64,000 nt of DNA from TMED14 sp002167805 (GCA_965655795.1 CBFHHY010000002.1:62001-126000), one strand, 5' to 3'. Positions 43,530 to 52,190 are shown, counted from the first letter of the stretch. The notes: generated from the sequence alone by a model not told the origin. Numbers and translations are program-made.

Positions 43530-44942
43530 CTATTCATGATTTATACCTTCTGGAAACCCAATAAGAAAAAGTCTACTTTTTGCCCGAGTAAAAGAAGTAT
43601 AAAGCCATCTCAAATAGTCCTTTTGTGCGGGATTTTCGATATAAGGTCTTTCAACGAAAACATCATCCCATTGTCCACCTTGAGCCTTATGAGCTGTTAA
43701 TGCATACCCGAATTTCAATTGTAAAGCCTGCCCATAAGGATGATTCATGAAAAAATCAGATCGTCTAGAATTAGGGAGACCAGAATTTTTGAATTCAATC
43801 ATAATCTCGGAATGCAGAAGATCTGATTGCTCCCGGGACAATCTTGCACTGTTGCTATCCAGAGTATTCAAAATAATTTTAGCCTCAAAATTAGGTTCAT
43901 CAAAATCCATCCATTCAAGGGATGCATCAGCAAAGTGCAATCCATATTTATTTTCTTCATTTCTCCAAGAAATTATTTTAAAAATGTCCCCATTTGCAAT
44001 AAAGTCAGGGCCCGAATCTTTATCCATCCAAAATTCATTATTTTGGACTACCATTACCAAATCCCCAGCATTGATAATATCGTCGTATCCAAGCAATCTA
44101 GTTCGTATTTGACGGTTATATAAGACGGCTCTGGAATTCGACCTTGTAATTACAACGGAATTAAATTCTGAATGACCAAATGAACTTTCAAAATAATTAT
44201 TTAGATCGAAAAGATCATTGACGAAACATACTTCATTACTTGGTTTTAAAACCGGATAATAAATATGTTTTGCAAACATGGCTTTCCTTAGGGCATCAGC
44301 GCAATCTATAATTCCTGATTTTTCATCTTGACGCATTATTTGTTTTAGCATTGTGCATGAGCAATTTATACCAATTGTCCTCAATTTTTTAATGTCTAAA
44401 GCCGGACTATTGATTTGACCTACAGGTGGAAGTTGAGCATTATCTCCAACTAAAATGAGTTTGCAATTTTTTCCAGATTTTAAAAAATAAAATAAATCTC
44501 CCAACATGTTTCCATTCTCTCCATTATCAGAAATCATAGAAGCTTCATCAATTATAAAAATTATATTTTTTCCACGATTTTCTTTTAGGATGCGCTTATA
44601 GTATCCATCTGGCCCTCTGACGGTTTTATATATCATTCGATGAAGAGTCAATGTATGCAATCCCCAGACTCCTTGTAAAACTTTAGCTGCTCGTCCTGTA
44701 GGTGCGGCTAAAACTAATTTCCAACCATAATTTTCTGCCACTCTTGCCACGGTACGAGCCAATGTAGTTTTACCTGTACCGGCATATCCCATTAAAATAA
44801 AAACATCATTTAAACTTAAATTATCAACGTTGGGGCACAAGAGATCCGAAATATCCCTAAGCCCCTTGTTCTGGTCTCTAGTGGGTGTCTCGGGGAACTC
44901 TTTTAAAAAAATATTATAAAGTGTATAAGAATTCACAGTCAT
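43530..44942 (-). CDS. RecD-like SF1 DNA helicase
   Basis: 470 residues. SF1 motifs in order: Walker A GYAGTGKTTLAR near residue 52, motif II IIDEASMI near 131, motif III VGDNAQLPPVGQI near 165, motif V TAHKAQGGQWDDVFV near 425 and motif VI YTSFTRAKSRLFLIG near 447. Similar to Dda and RecD2-type 5'-3' helicases, with a shorter body than RecD2. In Bacteroidota this gene precedes the small membrane protein, DUF3822 and rsmD, though on the opposite strand here. A DNA repair or replication-restart role is likely but unproven. Confidence 0.9.
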   Translation of the reverse strand: MTVNSYTLYNIFLKEFPETPTRDQNKGLRDISDLLCPNVDNLSLNDVFILMGYAGTGKTTLARTVARVAENYGWKLVLAAPTGRAAKVLQGVWGLHTLTLHRMIYKTVRGPDGYYKRILKENRGKNIIFIIDEASMISDNGENGNMLGDLFYFLKSGKNCKLILVGDNAQLPPVGQINSPALDIKKLRTIGINCSCTMLKQIMRQDEKSGIIDCADALRKAMFAKHIYYPVLKPSNEVCFVNDLFDLNNYFESSFGHSEFNSVVITRSNSRAVLYNRQIRTRLLGYDDIINAGDLVMVVQNNEFWMDKDSGPDFIANGDIFKIISWRNEENKYGLHFADASLEWMDFDEPNFEAKIILNTLDSNSARLSREQSDLLHSEIMIEFKNSGLPNSRRSDFFMNHPYGQALQLKFGYALTAHKAQGGQWDDVFVERPYIENPAQKDYLRWLYTSFTRAKSRLFLIGFPEGINHE

Positions 44943-44995
44943 GGATCAAGGTAGCAAGGTAATATTTCATAATTTCGCTACGAAAACTTTTTATC

Positions 44996-45634
44996 ATGAC
45001 TTCAAAAAATATTTTTTATCTAAGAATCGCATTAGGGATAATTACATTGATTTTATCCTACAGAATTTACAGAATCATAATGCAACCGATTGAGTTTGCC
45101 TCGATTAAAGAAAAACGTTATGAGAAAATAACAAACCGACTTGAGCAATTAAGAGAAGCCCAATTAATATTTAAGTCTGAGTATAATCAATACGCAAACA
45201 ATTTTGATGATTTAGTTTCTTTTCTTCAAAATGCGCAAGTAAGCATAATTGAGAGGAAAGACAGTTCCTTCATGAGATATGATAAAGTTTATCAAACCGA
45301 TATGCTAAAAGACACGATTATTTACAGAATTATCGGTCAAACATCTGCAAGAGATAAATTAATTTCTTCCAACCCAGAGATATTTGAAGGAAATTTCAGT
45401 GTTTCTGATCTGCGTTACATACCTTTTGCAAAGGACTCAACAGAGTTTAGTATAGCAACCGGTCATGTGGATAGGAATGGTGTTCGAGTTCAAGTTTTTG
45501 AAATAAAAGCACCGAATACAGATTTTTTTCATGACATCTATGATGATTATGAGTCTTTAATACTAGGATTACGGATAAATGCTTTAGCCATAGGGTCACT
45601 TACAGAACCAACCTTAAGTGGAAACTGGAAATAA
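44996..45634 (+). CDS. single-pass membrane protein, conserved in Bacteroidota
   Basis: 212 residues. One N-terminal transmembrane helix (ALGIITLILSYRIYRII, residues 12-28) leads to a large periplasmic part that starts with a charged coiled-coil-like stretch (EKITNRLEQLREAQLIFKSE near residue 43) and is otherwise mixed. The N-terminal helix plus REAQLIF resembles the pilin-like or type II-secretion-like proteins of Bacteroidota found next to DUF3822, but I cannot name a function. It overlaps the DUF3822 gene by 17 bp. Confidence 0.65.
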   Translation: MTSKNIFYLRIALGIITLILSYRIYRIIMQPIEFASIKEKRYEKITNRLEQLREAQLIFKSEYNQYANNFDDLVSFLQNAQVSIIERKDSSFMRYDKVYQTDMLKDTIIYRIIGQTSARDKLISSNPEIFEGNFSVSDLRYIPFAKDSTEFSIATGHVDRNGVRVQVFEIKAPNTDFFHDIYDDYESLILGLRINALAIGSLTEPTLSGNWK

Positions 45635-46346
45635 TTTTACTCCTCAAGAGTGGATTTTTTTCCCCGAGGCAGATTCATTCTCAAAAGATCAAGTTGTAAT
45701 TGTAATTGGTAAGTCTGATGGTGTGGATTTCTTGATTTGTAATGAATCAGACAATAGACCTCTTGGTTCAGTTATCTCTATAGATTTTCAGGATTTTAAA
45801 ATTTGGTATGATAAGCATCATTCAAAATTCTCTCGGTGCCTTCTTTTTGGCGAAGAAAGATTTGGCGCTTGGTATCCAGAGGATTGGGTAAATAATGACC
45901 TAGATTGGCTAAAACCCATAGATCCCAACGGAAAAAATTGGAATAGTTTGAAAATTAACTTTGGTATCGAACTATATTTTAGATTCCCTGCAGAATTACC
46001 GGATACAATTGACTTCTATCCAATGATGGCTCAAAATGCTAATCGATGGTTAAAAAATGGCAAGGAAAGTGTAAGAGTTCACAAAAATGGGAATCGAATG
46101 GAAATTGCCGTAATAAAAAAAAATAAACTAGATATTCACACAATATTTAATGTTAAAACAAGTAATGAAGCAGCATATAATTGTCTTTTAGTATACGATC
46201 AATCAGGAGTCCACACAGAACATACACCTTTGATTTGGGAGGGTCAAATGGATGAAATTGCTTGGGCAAAACTTAGACCATTCATAAAAAAAATTGATAC
46301 TTCATATTCTCATCCCTGGTCAGCCTTGTCTGTACTAAACAATTAA
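45618..46346 (+). CDS. DUF3822 family protein
   Basis: 242 residues, no signal peptide. The family places this gene just ahead of rsmD in Bacteroidota, as here (3 bp gap). The fold is thought to be related to ASKHA-type actin-like ATPases (FtsA/PilM), but I cannot confirm nucleotide motifs. Start at 45618 overlaps the previous gene by 17 bp. Function unknown. Confidence 0.75.
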   Translation: METGNNFTPQEWIFFPEADSFSKDQVVIVIGKSDGVDFLICNESDNRPLGSVISIDFQDFKIWYDKHHSKFSRCLLFGEERFGAWYPEDWVNNDLDWLKPIDPNGKNWNSLKINFGIELYFRFPAELPDTIDFYPMMAQNANRWLKNGKESVRVHKNGNRMEIAVIKKNKLDIHTIFNVKTSNEAAYNCLLVYDQSGVHTEHTPLIWEGQMDEIAWAKLRPFIKKIDTSYSHPWSALSVLNN

Positions 46347-46349
46347 CCG

Positions 46350-46898
46350 ATGAGAATCATTAGAGGACGAAACAAGGGGAAAATACTTAATGCCCCAAAA
46401 AACCTTCCAATACGACCTACAACAGATATGGCAAAAGAGGGGATTTTTAATATCCTCGAAAACCACTTCGAATGGGATTCAATAATGGCATTAGATTTAT
46501 TTTGCGGATCTGGAAATATCAGCTTCGAATTGGCGAGTCGCAGATGTCACAATATTACATCTGTAGACTCCCACCCTAATTGCATTCGACACATAAATAA
46601 AATTTCAAAGGAACTTGAGTACAATGAGATTCAAACCGTGCTAGCAGATGCGATGGTCTATTTGAGTCGTCAAAAAATAAAATGGGATTTTATTTTTGCC
46701 GACCCCCCCTATGATTTTAATAATTATAAAGAACTAATTTTTAAATCTATTGAGAGACTAGAAAATAATGGGATTTTTATCCTTGAACACGGAGGAAATA
46801 ATAACTTTCACGAGTATGAGAACCTAAAAAGTACAAGAAAATATGGTAGTGTAAGAGTTAGTGTTTTTCAGAAATCATCCATTTCATCCAACTCTTGA
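46350..46898 (+). CDS. rsmD: 16S rRNA (guanine-966-N2)-methyltransferase
   Basis: 182 residues. The RIIRGRNKGKIL start, the PTTDMAKEGIFNIL segment, the SAM motif DLFCGSGNISFE near residue 50 and the catalytic DPPYDF near residue 116 define RsmD. It methylates G966 of 16S rRNA in the 30S subunit. It is the last gene of the DUF3822 operon, and its last 41 bp overlap the 3' end of the converging rdgB gene. Confidence 0.95.
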   Translation: MRIIRGRNKGKILNAPKNLPIRPTTDMAKEGIFNILENHFEWDSIMALDLFCGSGNISFELASRRCHNITSVDSHPNCIRHINKISKELEYNEIQTVLADAMVYLSRQKIKWDFIFADPPYDFNNYKELIFKSIERLENNGIFILEHGGNNNFHEYENLKSTRKYGSVRVSVFQKSSISSNS

Positions 46899-47442
46899 TA
46901 GCCATTGAACGATGACTTAATTTTTGTTTTTCCATAAAAGACATCTGAGCAAAGGTAAAACCCTCGAACTCGTGTGGAGAAAAAATAGAGTCATATCCAA
47001 AGCCATTAACCCCATATTCTTTGTCTGTTATATAACCTTCGACCCAACCCTGAAATATATTGGAACCGGCGTTATCCCTAAATGCTAATACCGTTCGAAA
47101 TTTCGCATTTCGATTTGTCTTAAACTTCATTTCTTCCAATAATTTAATTCGATTAGCAGAATCATTTTTTGCAATCCCTGCATAGCGAGCAGAGTGCACC
47201 CCAGGTTGACCAAAAAGAACATCAACTTCGAGGCCACTGTCGTCTGCAAGAGTCGAGATTCCTGTTTTTTTAAAAACAAAATCTGCTTTTTGCAAAGCAT
47301 TTTCTTCAATAGTATCCCCCTCTTCAACAAGCTCTTTATGAATTCCAACTTGATCTAATGTGTAAACCTTCCATTCCTTTGGTAACATATCTCGGATTTC
47401 GGTAAGTTTATTTTTATTTTGAGTTGCTAACACTAGTTTCAT
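46858..47442 (-). CDS. rdgB: XTP/dITP diphosphatase
   Basis: 194 residues. ATQNKNKLTEI at the start, TLADDSGLEVDVLFGQPG near residue 64 and HSARYAG near residue 84 form the signature of the ITPase/HAM1 family; FGYDSIFSP near residue 149 is the second. It removes non-canonical purine triphosphates (ITP, XTP) in the cytoplasm, preventing mutation. The gene lies 56 bp from the LysR-type gene upstream and overlaps rsmD in antisense by 41 bp. Confidence 0.95.
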   Translation of the reverse strand: MKLVLATQNKNKLTEIRDMLPKEWKVYTLDQVGIHKELVEEGDTIEENALQKADFVFKKTGISTLADDSGLEVDVLFGQPGVHSARYAGIAKNDSANRIKLLEEMKFKTNRNAKFRTVLAFRDNAGSNIFQGWVEGYITDKEYGVNGFGYDSIFSPHEFEGFTFAQMSFMEKQKLSHRSMAIKSWMKWMISEKH

Positions 47443-47498
47443 TATAATCTGAAATCAATTATGACTAATATGTCCTTTCACTCCAAAGAACACTGGGT

Positions 47499-48413
47499 TC
47501 AAGGCTTGGAAAAAATGCGGTATACATCGTAGAAGTCCCTCATTTTTTCTATGAATGTTTCGATAATCACGTTATTTTTTGATGAAAAAGAAATAAACCA
47601 TTTAAATGAATAATTTTCAAATTCAAATACCTTTAAACTCTGTTTTTCTTTTTTATTGAGTTTATGAGACTCTGACTCCGGCAATAAAACAAGACCGAGA
47701 CCTCTCCTGCCTGCGGAAATAGCTGAGCTCCAATGACCTTCGGGTAAAAGAACTCGTTGAAAATCTGACTGAACACCCGATTCATAAAGCTTTAAGCTTA
47801 ATTGTTTATTTGCTGTAAAAATAGAGCTTCTGGATCCTTTTAAATCGTGGAAATTTACTTTTTGAAGTTCCTTTAAATCATTATTAGCAGTCATAAAAAG
47901 ACAAATATTTTCACTGAATAAAAGCTGATTATTTGAATTCTCAGAAGGTTCTTGATAACTAGAACTAATAATTATATCGCAATCATTATTCAACAAACCC
48001 TGGCCTAATTTAGTTGGATTAATATTTATAATTTCAACTGAAATCTCTGGATTAAACTCGTTGAAATAAATCAATGTATCAGCTAACCATTTTGGCTGCT
48101 CGAGTGACATCCAACCTAGTTTCAATATTCCACTAATGGGATTTTTTAAGTTTTCTACTGCAGAATACAACTCATTTGTTTCATGAAGAATTCGCTTTAT
48201 TTGAAAAAATACATTTTCCCCAACTTCTGTTAGCTCTAGCGGCTTCAAAGATCTATTTATTAAAACTACACCCAATGTCTCTTCCATTTTGTTCATCTGA
48301 GAGCTCAATGTGGGTTGAGAAACCGAACATTCTTCTGCAGCCCGGGCAAAGTTTCGATACTTTTCTAAGGCCACGAAATATGACATTTGAGTCAGACTTA
48401 CAGAATAGCCCAT
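47499..48413 (-). CDS. LysR-type transcriptional regulator, OxyR-like
   Basis: 304 residues. Winged helix domain near residues 8-66 (ARAAEECSVSQPTLSSQMNKME contains the recognition helix; part shown), a linker helix, and a periplasmic-binding-like effector domain. The N-terminal half resembles Bacteroidota OxyR, but I see no GHCxxD...C redox pair near residues 195-210, so peroxide sensing via a disulfide is not supported. The start at 48413 overlaps the end of the FemAB-like gene by 16 bp, so it seems to be co-transcribed with the surface-glycan genes upstream. Confidence 0.85.
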   Translation of the reverse strand: MGYSVSLTQMSYFVALEKYRNFARAAEECSVSQPTLSSQMNKMEETLGVVLINRSLKPLELTEVGENVFFQIKRILHETNELYSAVENLKNPISGILKLGWMSLEQPKWLADTLIYFNEFNPEISVEIININPTKLGQGLLNNDCDIIISSSYQEPSENSNNQLLFSENICLFMTANNDLKELQKVNFHDLKGSRSSIFTANKQLSLKLYESGVQSDFQRVLLPEGHWSSAISAGRRGLGLVLLPESESHKLNKKEKQSLKVFEFENYSFKWFISFSSKNNVIIETFIEKMRDFYDVYRIFSKP

Positions 48414-49303
48414 CTTTGGTATCTTATGTATGGTGACAATTGAGCTCCAAAGCCCGAATAATATCTGGCTAAACCCTCTTCTTTACTGCCTTCAAAATCG
48501 AGAATCTCCCACCTTCCACATCCAAACAAAATCAATTCATTGATCAAATGTGTCATAGCATTACTCTCTCTTCCCTGATCTGAAACTGCGCTAAAAAGGA
48601 GTGTCATTCTATTACCCGAAAAAGTAATAAATACACCTGCTTGGAAGCGGTTACCTGGACCATAAACAGTCCAAACGGCACCCTTTCCAATGTGTAGAAG
48701 GTGGTACATGGTTTGTCGGATTGTATCAATAAAATTTTTTGAGACACCATAACGGAGTGCTTGTCTCTCACTAAATTCCCGAATCAAAGTATCAGGGGTA
48801 TCGTACTCGAACATGGTTAGTTCATATTTTGAAGATGACTTTAGATTCCTTTTAGCTTGATTACTAAAACCATTATATACTTTTTCATAATCATTTGAGA
48901 GAGTTAATTCATAATTTGGAATTAAGCTAAAGCGCTGTAACCTATAGTTCTTAAAATGCCAATTCTCTTTTTTAACATCCCAATCTTTTGGGCGGTGAAA
49001 ACAAATATCCACTTTTTTAAAAAACCCCGGAAATTGATCTAAAGCTTTTAATATTTCCCCGGATTTATTTGCAGATTTTCCTATCGGTCCCCACTGCTGA
49101 ATTCCAAAAGGTAAATAACCGGACATAAAACCCATTAATCTTTTATAAGCCATAGGTAAGGCAATATTCTCACCAATCATGGCTCCCCATTCGATTCCCA
49201 GCGAATCACCATAAGCCTCAGTATCGTAAGGAAATTTTTTCTCCGAATCTGTATATAAAGATCTCCAAAATTCGCTATCCCACTTTCCCTCAACCCACTT
49301 CAT
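48398..49303 (-). CDS. FemAB/GNAT-like acyltransferase protein
   Basis: 301 residues from the ATG at 49303 (MKWVEGKWD), which shares ATGA with the upstream fusion gene; a start 14 codons earlier is less natural. The second half has the GNAT/FemAB-like pattern: NQAKRNLKSSSKYEL near residue 160, GVFITFSGNRMTLLFSA and ILDFEGSKEEGLARYYSGFGA near residue 265. In Bacteroidota such proteins commonly sit beside DUF7033 polysaccharide deacetylase-like genes. A role in adding an acyl or aminoacyl group to a surface sugar is inference. It overlaps the LysR gene at its end. Confidence 0.7.
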   Translation of the reverse strand: MKWVEGKWDSEFWRSLYTDSEKKFPYDTEAYGDSLGIEWGAMIGENIALPMAYKRLMGFMSGYLPFGIQQWGPIGKSANKSGEILKALDQFPGFFKKVDICFHRPKDWDVKKENWHFKNYRLQRFSLIPNYELTLSNDYEKVYNGFSNQAKRNLKSSSKYELTMFEYDTPDTLIREFSERQALRYGVSKNFIDTIRQTMYHLLHIGKGAVWTVYGPGNRFQAGVFITFSGNRMTLLFSAVSDQGRESNAMTHLINELILFGCGRWEILDFEGSKEEGLARYYSGFGAQLSPYIRYQRWAIL

Positions 49304-51603
49304 GGTTTCCAGACTTTTAAAAATTCTTTTAATCCTATCACCCAATTTTCATATTGTTTATTTTCTTTATCTATAGACATATTAGGACCAAAAAACCTCC
49401 AATGAGATGCTATTTGAATACTAGAGCCATATCGAGACGCATGAGAATTCCATTCTAATAAAAAATTCAATAGTTCATTTTGAGAAAGATCTTTAAGATT
49501 TTGGTCCATTATTGAGACAGGAAACCAAAGTCTATGAGGTAAGCCATATTCATTAAATGCACCCCGATTATCATCAAGCCATATTGGAATTGGGACTGCA
49601 ACTCCCGCTCGATAACCGCACTTTCTTGGAAATTGCATACTCCAGTCTTCTTGAATTAATGTTTTATCAATTGCGGAATAAATATTGGGAATTTTCATTT
49701 TTAAATAATGAAACCTTAAACGCACCACTTTTTGATTTATTAGTTTCGATAAAATACCTGATTCTCTTTTTATCCAATTAATTCCTCTTTTATCTCCACT
49801 ATAAGAGGGATGAATACCCATGCCAGGGAAGGCTTTAGATATATTTTTCAATCCCTCTTTCACGTTAGAGTTAGAAATAACAGCTCCTCTATCAAATTTA
49901 CCTCTTTTAGGACCGATCCATGCGAAGAGCTGAAATCTCACATCAGGATGCAAACGCTGTAAAGCAGTTAAATCTTGGAATGAATCAAATGGATCTAGGG
50001 AATCAAAACGTGCCTTTATCCTTTTCCAATTGCCGCTAAAAAAATCTTTCAAACTACTTACGCCCCTGTGAAAAATATTAAACCCTCTAAAAGCATATAA
50101 ATGATCTATATCAATTATGATGGTGGGTGGCGTTGATTCTCTTTGCTCTAGACTAAATTCTGGTCTAAAAATCTGTATTAATTTTTCCGCAAGAACATGA
50201 AGTTCTGGTATACCCATGATCTCTGGCGTCTCTATAAATTTTCGACAAAAATTTTCACCATTAAATCGACCAAGTTCATCATCAAAATTTGAATTTTTCT
50301 CTTCCAACCTACTTGCTCCAAATACTATTAGAGCAATATAATCAGGGGATCCGTCAGAGGTATAAAAATCTGAATTAATTGTCCAATCATCTATTGATTC
50401 CTTGGATACCCAGATATCACTTTTAGGCCATGAAGCACCTTGTTTGCTCCAATTTATCTTTATCCCTGTAATTCTTCTTATCACTTCACTAGCAAAAATT
50501 AATCTCTTATCATCAATATCTCCATTCAAATCAATTGAGTTTGGTTTAAGAGCTTTTGTTTCCCAAAGTGCATTTGCAATTTTTAAAGCTGCATTTCCAT
50601 CTCCGTATAATGGAAGGAAGGGCTTCTGAACATAGTTATTCAAAGTCTCTTCAATATGATTTGCTATTTTATCCGAAGTAGAAAATTCATATGGATTAAC
50701 AAGAAAAGAGTTCCCGCTCTCGATGAGTTCTTTCCACTCCGTTTCAGATCTCAAAATAATACTCGGCCTTTTTAAAAAGTAAGCCTCTTTTTGAAGACCG
50801 CCTGAATCAGTTATAATCCATTCTGAGGATTCAATTTCAGCAATCAATGAATCATGTCCTTGCGGTTCTGTAATATTAATATTTGAGGATATTTCTTGAG
50901 GATTAATAAATTTTCTTAATCTCGGATGAATCGGCCAAGTAATATCATAAACTTCAGATATTTTATTTATGAATCCTATAATTTTATCTCTTATTGCCTT
51001 ATTATCTACGTTTGTATTTCGATGAAGAGTAAAAAGTATTTTTTTTCTTTCAGGTAGTTTCAACTCCCTAGCAATGAGCCTATCCCCCATTATATCTCCA
51101 GAAATTAATGAATGTTTTTTACCCCGATCCAGGCCTTCTCTTCTCAATTGAAGAAGACCTCTTTCTGAAGAAACAAAATGCCAATCACTCAACATATCTG
51201 TATATTTTCGGCAATTTTCTTCTGGCATATTAGTATTGAAACTTCTCAACCCTGCTTCCACATGAGCCAGTGGAATATTGAGACTATTAGATGCTATAGA
51301 ACCTAATATCGTACTATTTGTATCCCCGTAAACAACAATTGTATCTGGTTTATTAGCAATCAAATAATCAGTTAGCAACTTTAGCATTTTCGGAGAAACG
51401 ATTTGATTCTTCAAAAGTGGTTCCCAATCAAAAATTTGATCCGGATAGATATCAAACTCCCTAAAAAAAACATTACTCATACCTTCTTCCCAATGCTGAC
51501 CTGTATGAATAATTAATTGAGGGGCACCTTTTTTTTTCAGAACCTCATAAAGAGGCATCAGTTTAATGAATTGAGGACGAGCGCCAACTATATGTACAAT
51601 CAT
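49300..51603 (-). CDS. fusion: UDP-GlcNAc 2-epimerase (WecB type) + DUF7033 deacetylase-like domain
   Basis: 767 residues, about twice the usual WecB length. Residues 1-350 are a complete non-hydrolysing epimerase: GARPQFIKLMPL at the start, VYGDTNSTI (91-99), HVEAGLRSF (114-122), MPEEN (126-130), LHRNTN (193-198) and TDSGGLQKEA (265-274). From about 366 the chain matches DUF7033/polysaccharide deacetylase proteins: ASEVIRRITGI, IIIDIDHLYAF (DxD at 498-500), and GIHPSYS (596-602, with HPS). It would make UDP-ManNAc and may deacetylate a glycan. Overlaps the FemAB-like gene by ATGA. Confidence 0.88.
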   Translation of the reverse strand: MIVHIVGARPQFIKLMPLYEVLKKKGAPQLIIHTGQHWEEGMSNVFFREFDIYPDQIFDWEPLLKNQIVSPKMLKLLTDYLIANKPDTIVVYGDTNSTILGSIASNSLNIPLAHVEAGLRSFNTNMPEENCRKYTDMLSDWHFVSSERGLLQLRREGLDRGKKHSLISGDIMGDRLIARELKLPERKKILFTLHRNTNVDNKAIRDKIIGFINKISEVYDITWPIHPRLRKFINPQEISSNINITEPQGHDSLIAEIESSEWIITDSGGLQKEAYFLKRPSIILRSETEWKELIESGNSFLVNPYEFSTSDKIANHIEETLNNYVQKPFLPLYGDGNAALKIANALWETKALKPNSIDLNGDIDDKRLIFASEVIRRITGIKINWSKQGASWPKSDIWVSKESIDDWTINSDFYTSDGSPDYIALIVFGASRLEEKNSNFDDELGRFNGENFCRKFIETPEIMGIPELHVLAEKLIQIFRPEFSLEQRESTPPTIIIDIDHLYAFRGFNIFHRGVSSLKDFFSGNWKRIKARFDSLDPFDSFQDLTALQRLHPDVRFQLFAWIGPKRGKFDRGAVISNSNVKEGLKNISKAFPGMGIHPSYSGDKRGINWIKRESGILSKLINQKVVRLRFHYLKMKIPNIYSAIDKTLIQEDWSMQFPRKCGYRAGVAVPIPIWLDDNRGAFNEYGLPHRLWFPVSIMDQNLKDLSQNELLNFLLEWNSHASRYGSSIQIASHWRFFGPNMSIDKENKQYENWVIGLKEFLKVWKP

Positions 51604-51613
51604 AAATTGATTC

Positions 51614-51621
51614 CAAAAATA
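51614..51621 (-). promoter_or_regulatory. -7 box for the epimerase fusion operon
   Basis: Minus-strand TATTTTTG ends 10 bp before the start codon at 51603. No -33 element at normal spacing. Confidence 0.4.
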
Positions 51622-51711
51622 CCAACAGGCAAATTAGTCTTACTAAACTAGTATTTTATGATTGATAATGTCTAATTGATCTTGTAATTATTCTTTAAAA
51701 AAACCATGAAT

Positions 51712-51739
51712 AAAAAAAAGCCGCATGAAATGCAGCTTT
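51712..51739 (-). terminator. intrinsic terminator of rpsT
   Basis: On the minus strand AAGCTGCAT and ATGCGGCTT form a 9-bp stem (one G-T pair) with a three-base loop, followed by a run of eight T. It begins 24 bp after the rpsT stop. The plus strand also has a T-rich run after the stem, so it might work both ways. Confidence 0.8.
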
Positions 51740-51761
51740 AATATTTTTTGTTTTCCAATTT

Positions 51762-52016
51762 TTACTTCAAGCTATTCACATATTTGGTTAAACTTGATTT
51801 CAAGTTTGATGCTTTATTCTTGTGGATAATATTTCTTTTTGCCAACTTATCAAGTGCTGAAGCAACAAGAGGCAACTGAGTAGCTGCAGAAGCAGCATCT
51901 TTAACAAGTCTCAAGGCACGGACTGCGTTACGAGCAGTTTTGTGATAATACTTGTTATGAATACTTTTTTTATGAGTCTGACGAATCCTTTTAATTGATG
52001 ATTGATGGTTTGCCAT
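51762..52016 (-). CDS. rpsT: 30S ribosomal protein S20
   Basis: 84 residues, as expected. The N-terminal MANHQSSIKRIRQTHKKS and the Lys/Ala/Arg-rich helix NKYYHKTARNAVRALRLVKDA (part shown) are S20. It binds the bottom of the 30S body. It lies 38 bp downstream of tRNA-Glu on the same strand with no promoter box between, so the two may share a transcript. A strong terminator follows. Confidence 0.96.
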   Translation of the reverse strand: MANHQSSIKRIRQTHKKSIHNKYYHKTARNAVRALRLVKDAASAATQLPLVASALDKLAKRNIIHKNKASNLKSSLTKYVNSLK

Positions 52017-52054
52017 AATTAATTAATTAGTTTCTTTCTTTATTCCTTTTTTTG

Positions 52055-52128
52055 TGACCCGTACGGGATTCGAACCCGTGATCTTCTCCGTGAAAGGGAG
52101 ATGTCCTAAACCGCTAGACGAACGGGCC
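52055..52128 (-). tRNA. tRNA-Glu (anticodon TTC)
   Basis: 74-nt cloverleaf on the minus strand. The acceptor stem (GGCCCGT/ACGGGTC) has one G-T pair. The anticodon stem is TCTCC/GGAGA with loop CTTTCAC, so the anticodon is TTC, for Glu. T-arm loop is TTCGAATC. The discriminator is A and no CCA is encoded (CAAAAA follows). A -7 box (52146-52153) lies upstream. Confidence 0.97.
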
Positions 52129-52145
52129 ATATGATTTTAGGTGTG

Positions 52146-52153
52146 CAAATGTA
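52146..52153 (-). promoter_or_regulatory. -7 box for tRNA-Glu (and perhaps rpsT)
   Basis: Minus-strand TACATTTG ends 17 bp before the first base of the tRNA. The gene order suggests that it also drives rpsT. Confidence 0.5.
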
Positions 52154-52190
52154 TTACAAAATCTGTTTTGAAGCACTAGATGATTAAATT

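Noticed and set aside
47240..47500. A defence or mobile element at the rdgB-LysR junction or elsewhere.
   Set aside because: No transposase, integrase, inverted repeats, restriction set, toxin-antitoxin pair or CRISPR genes were found in the whole window.
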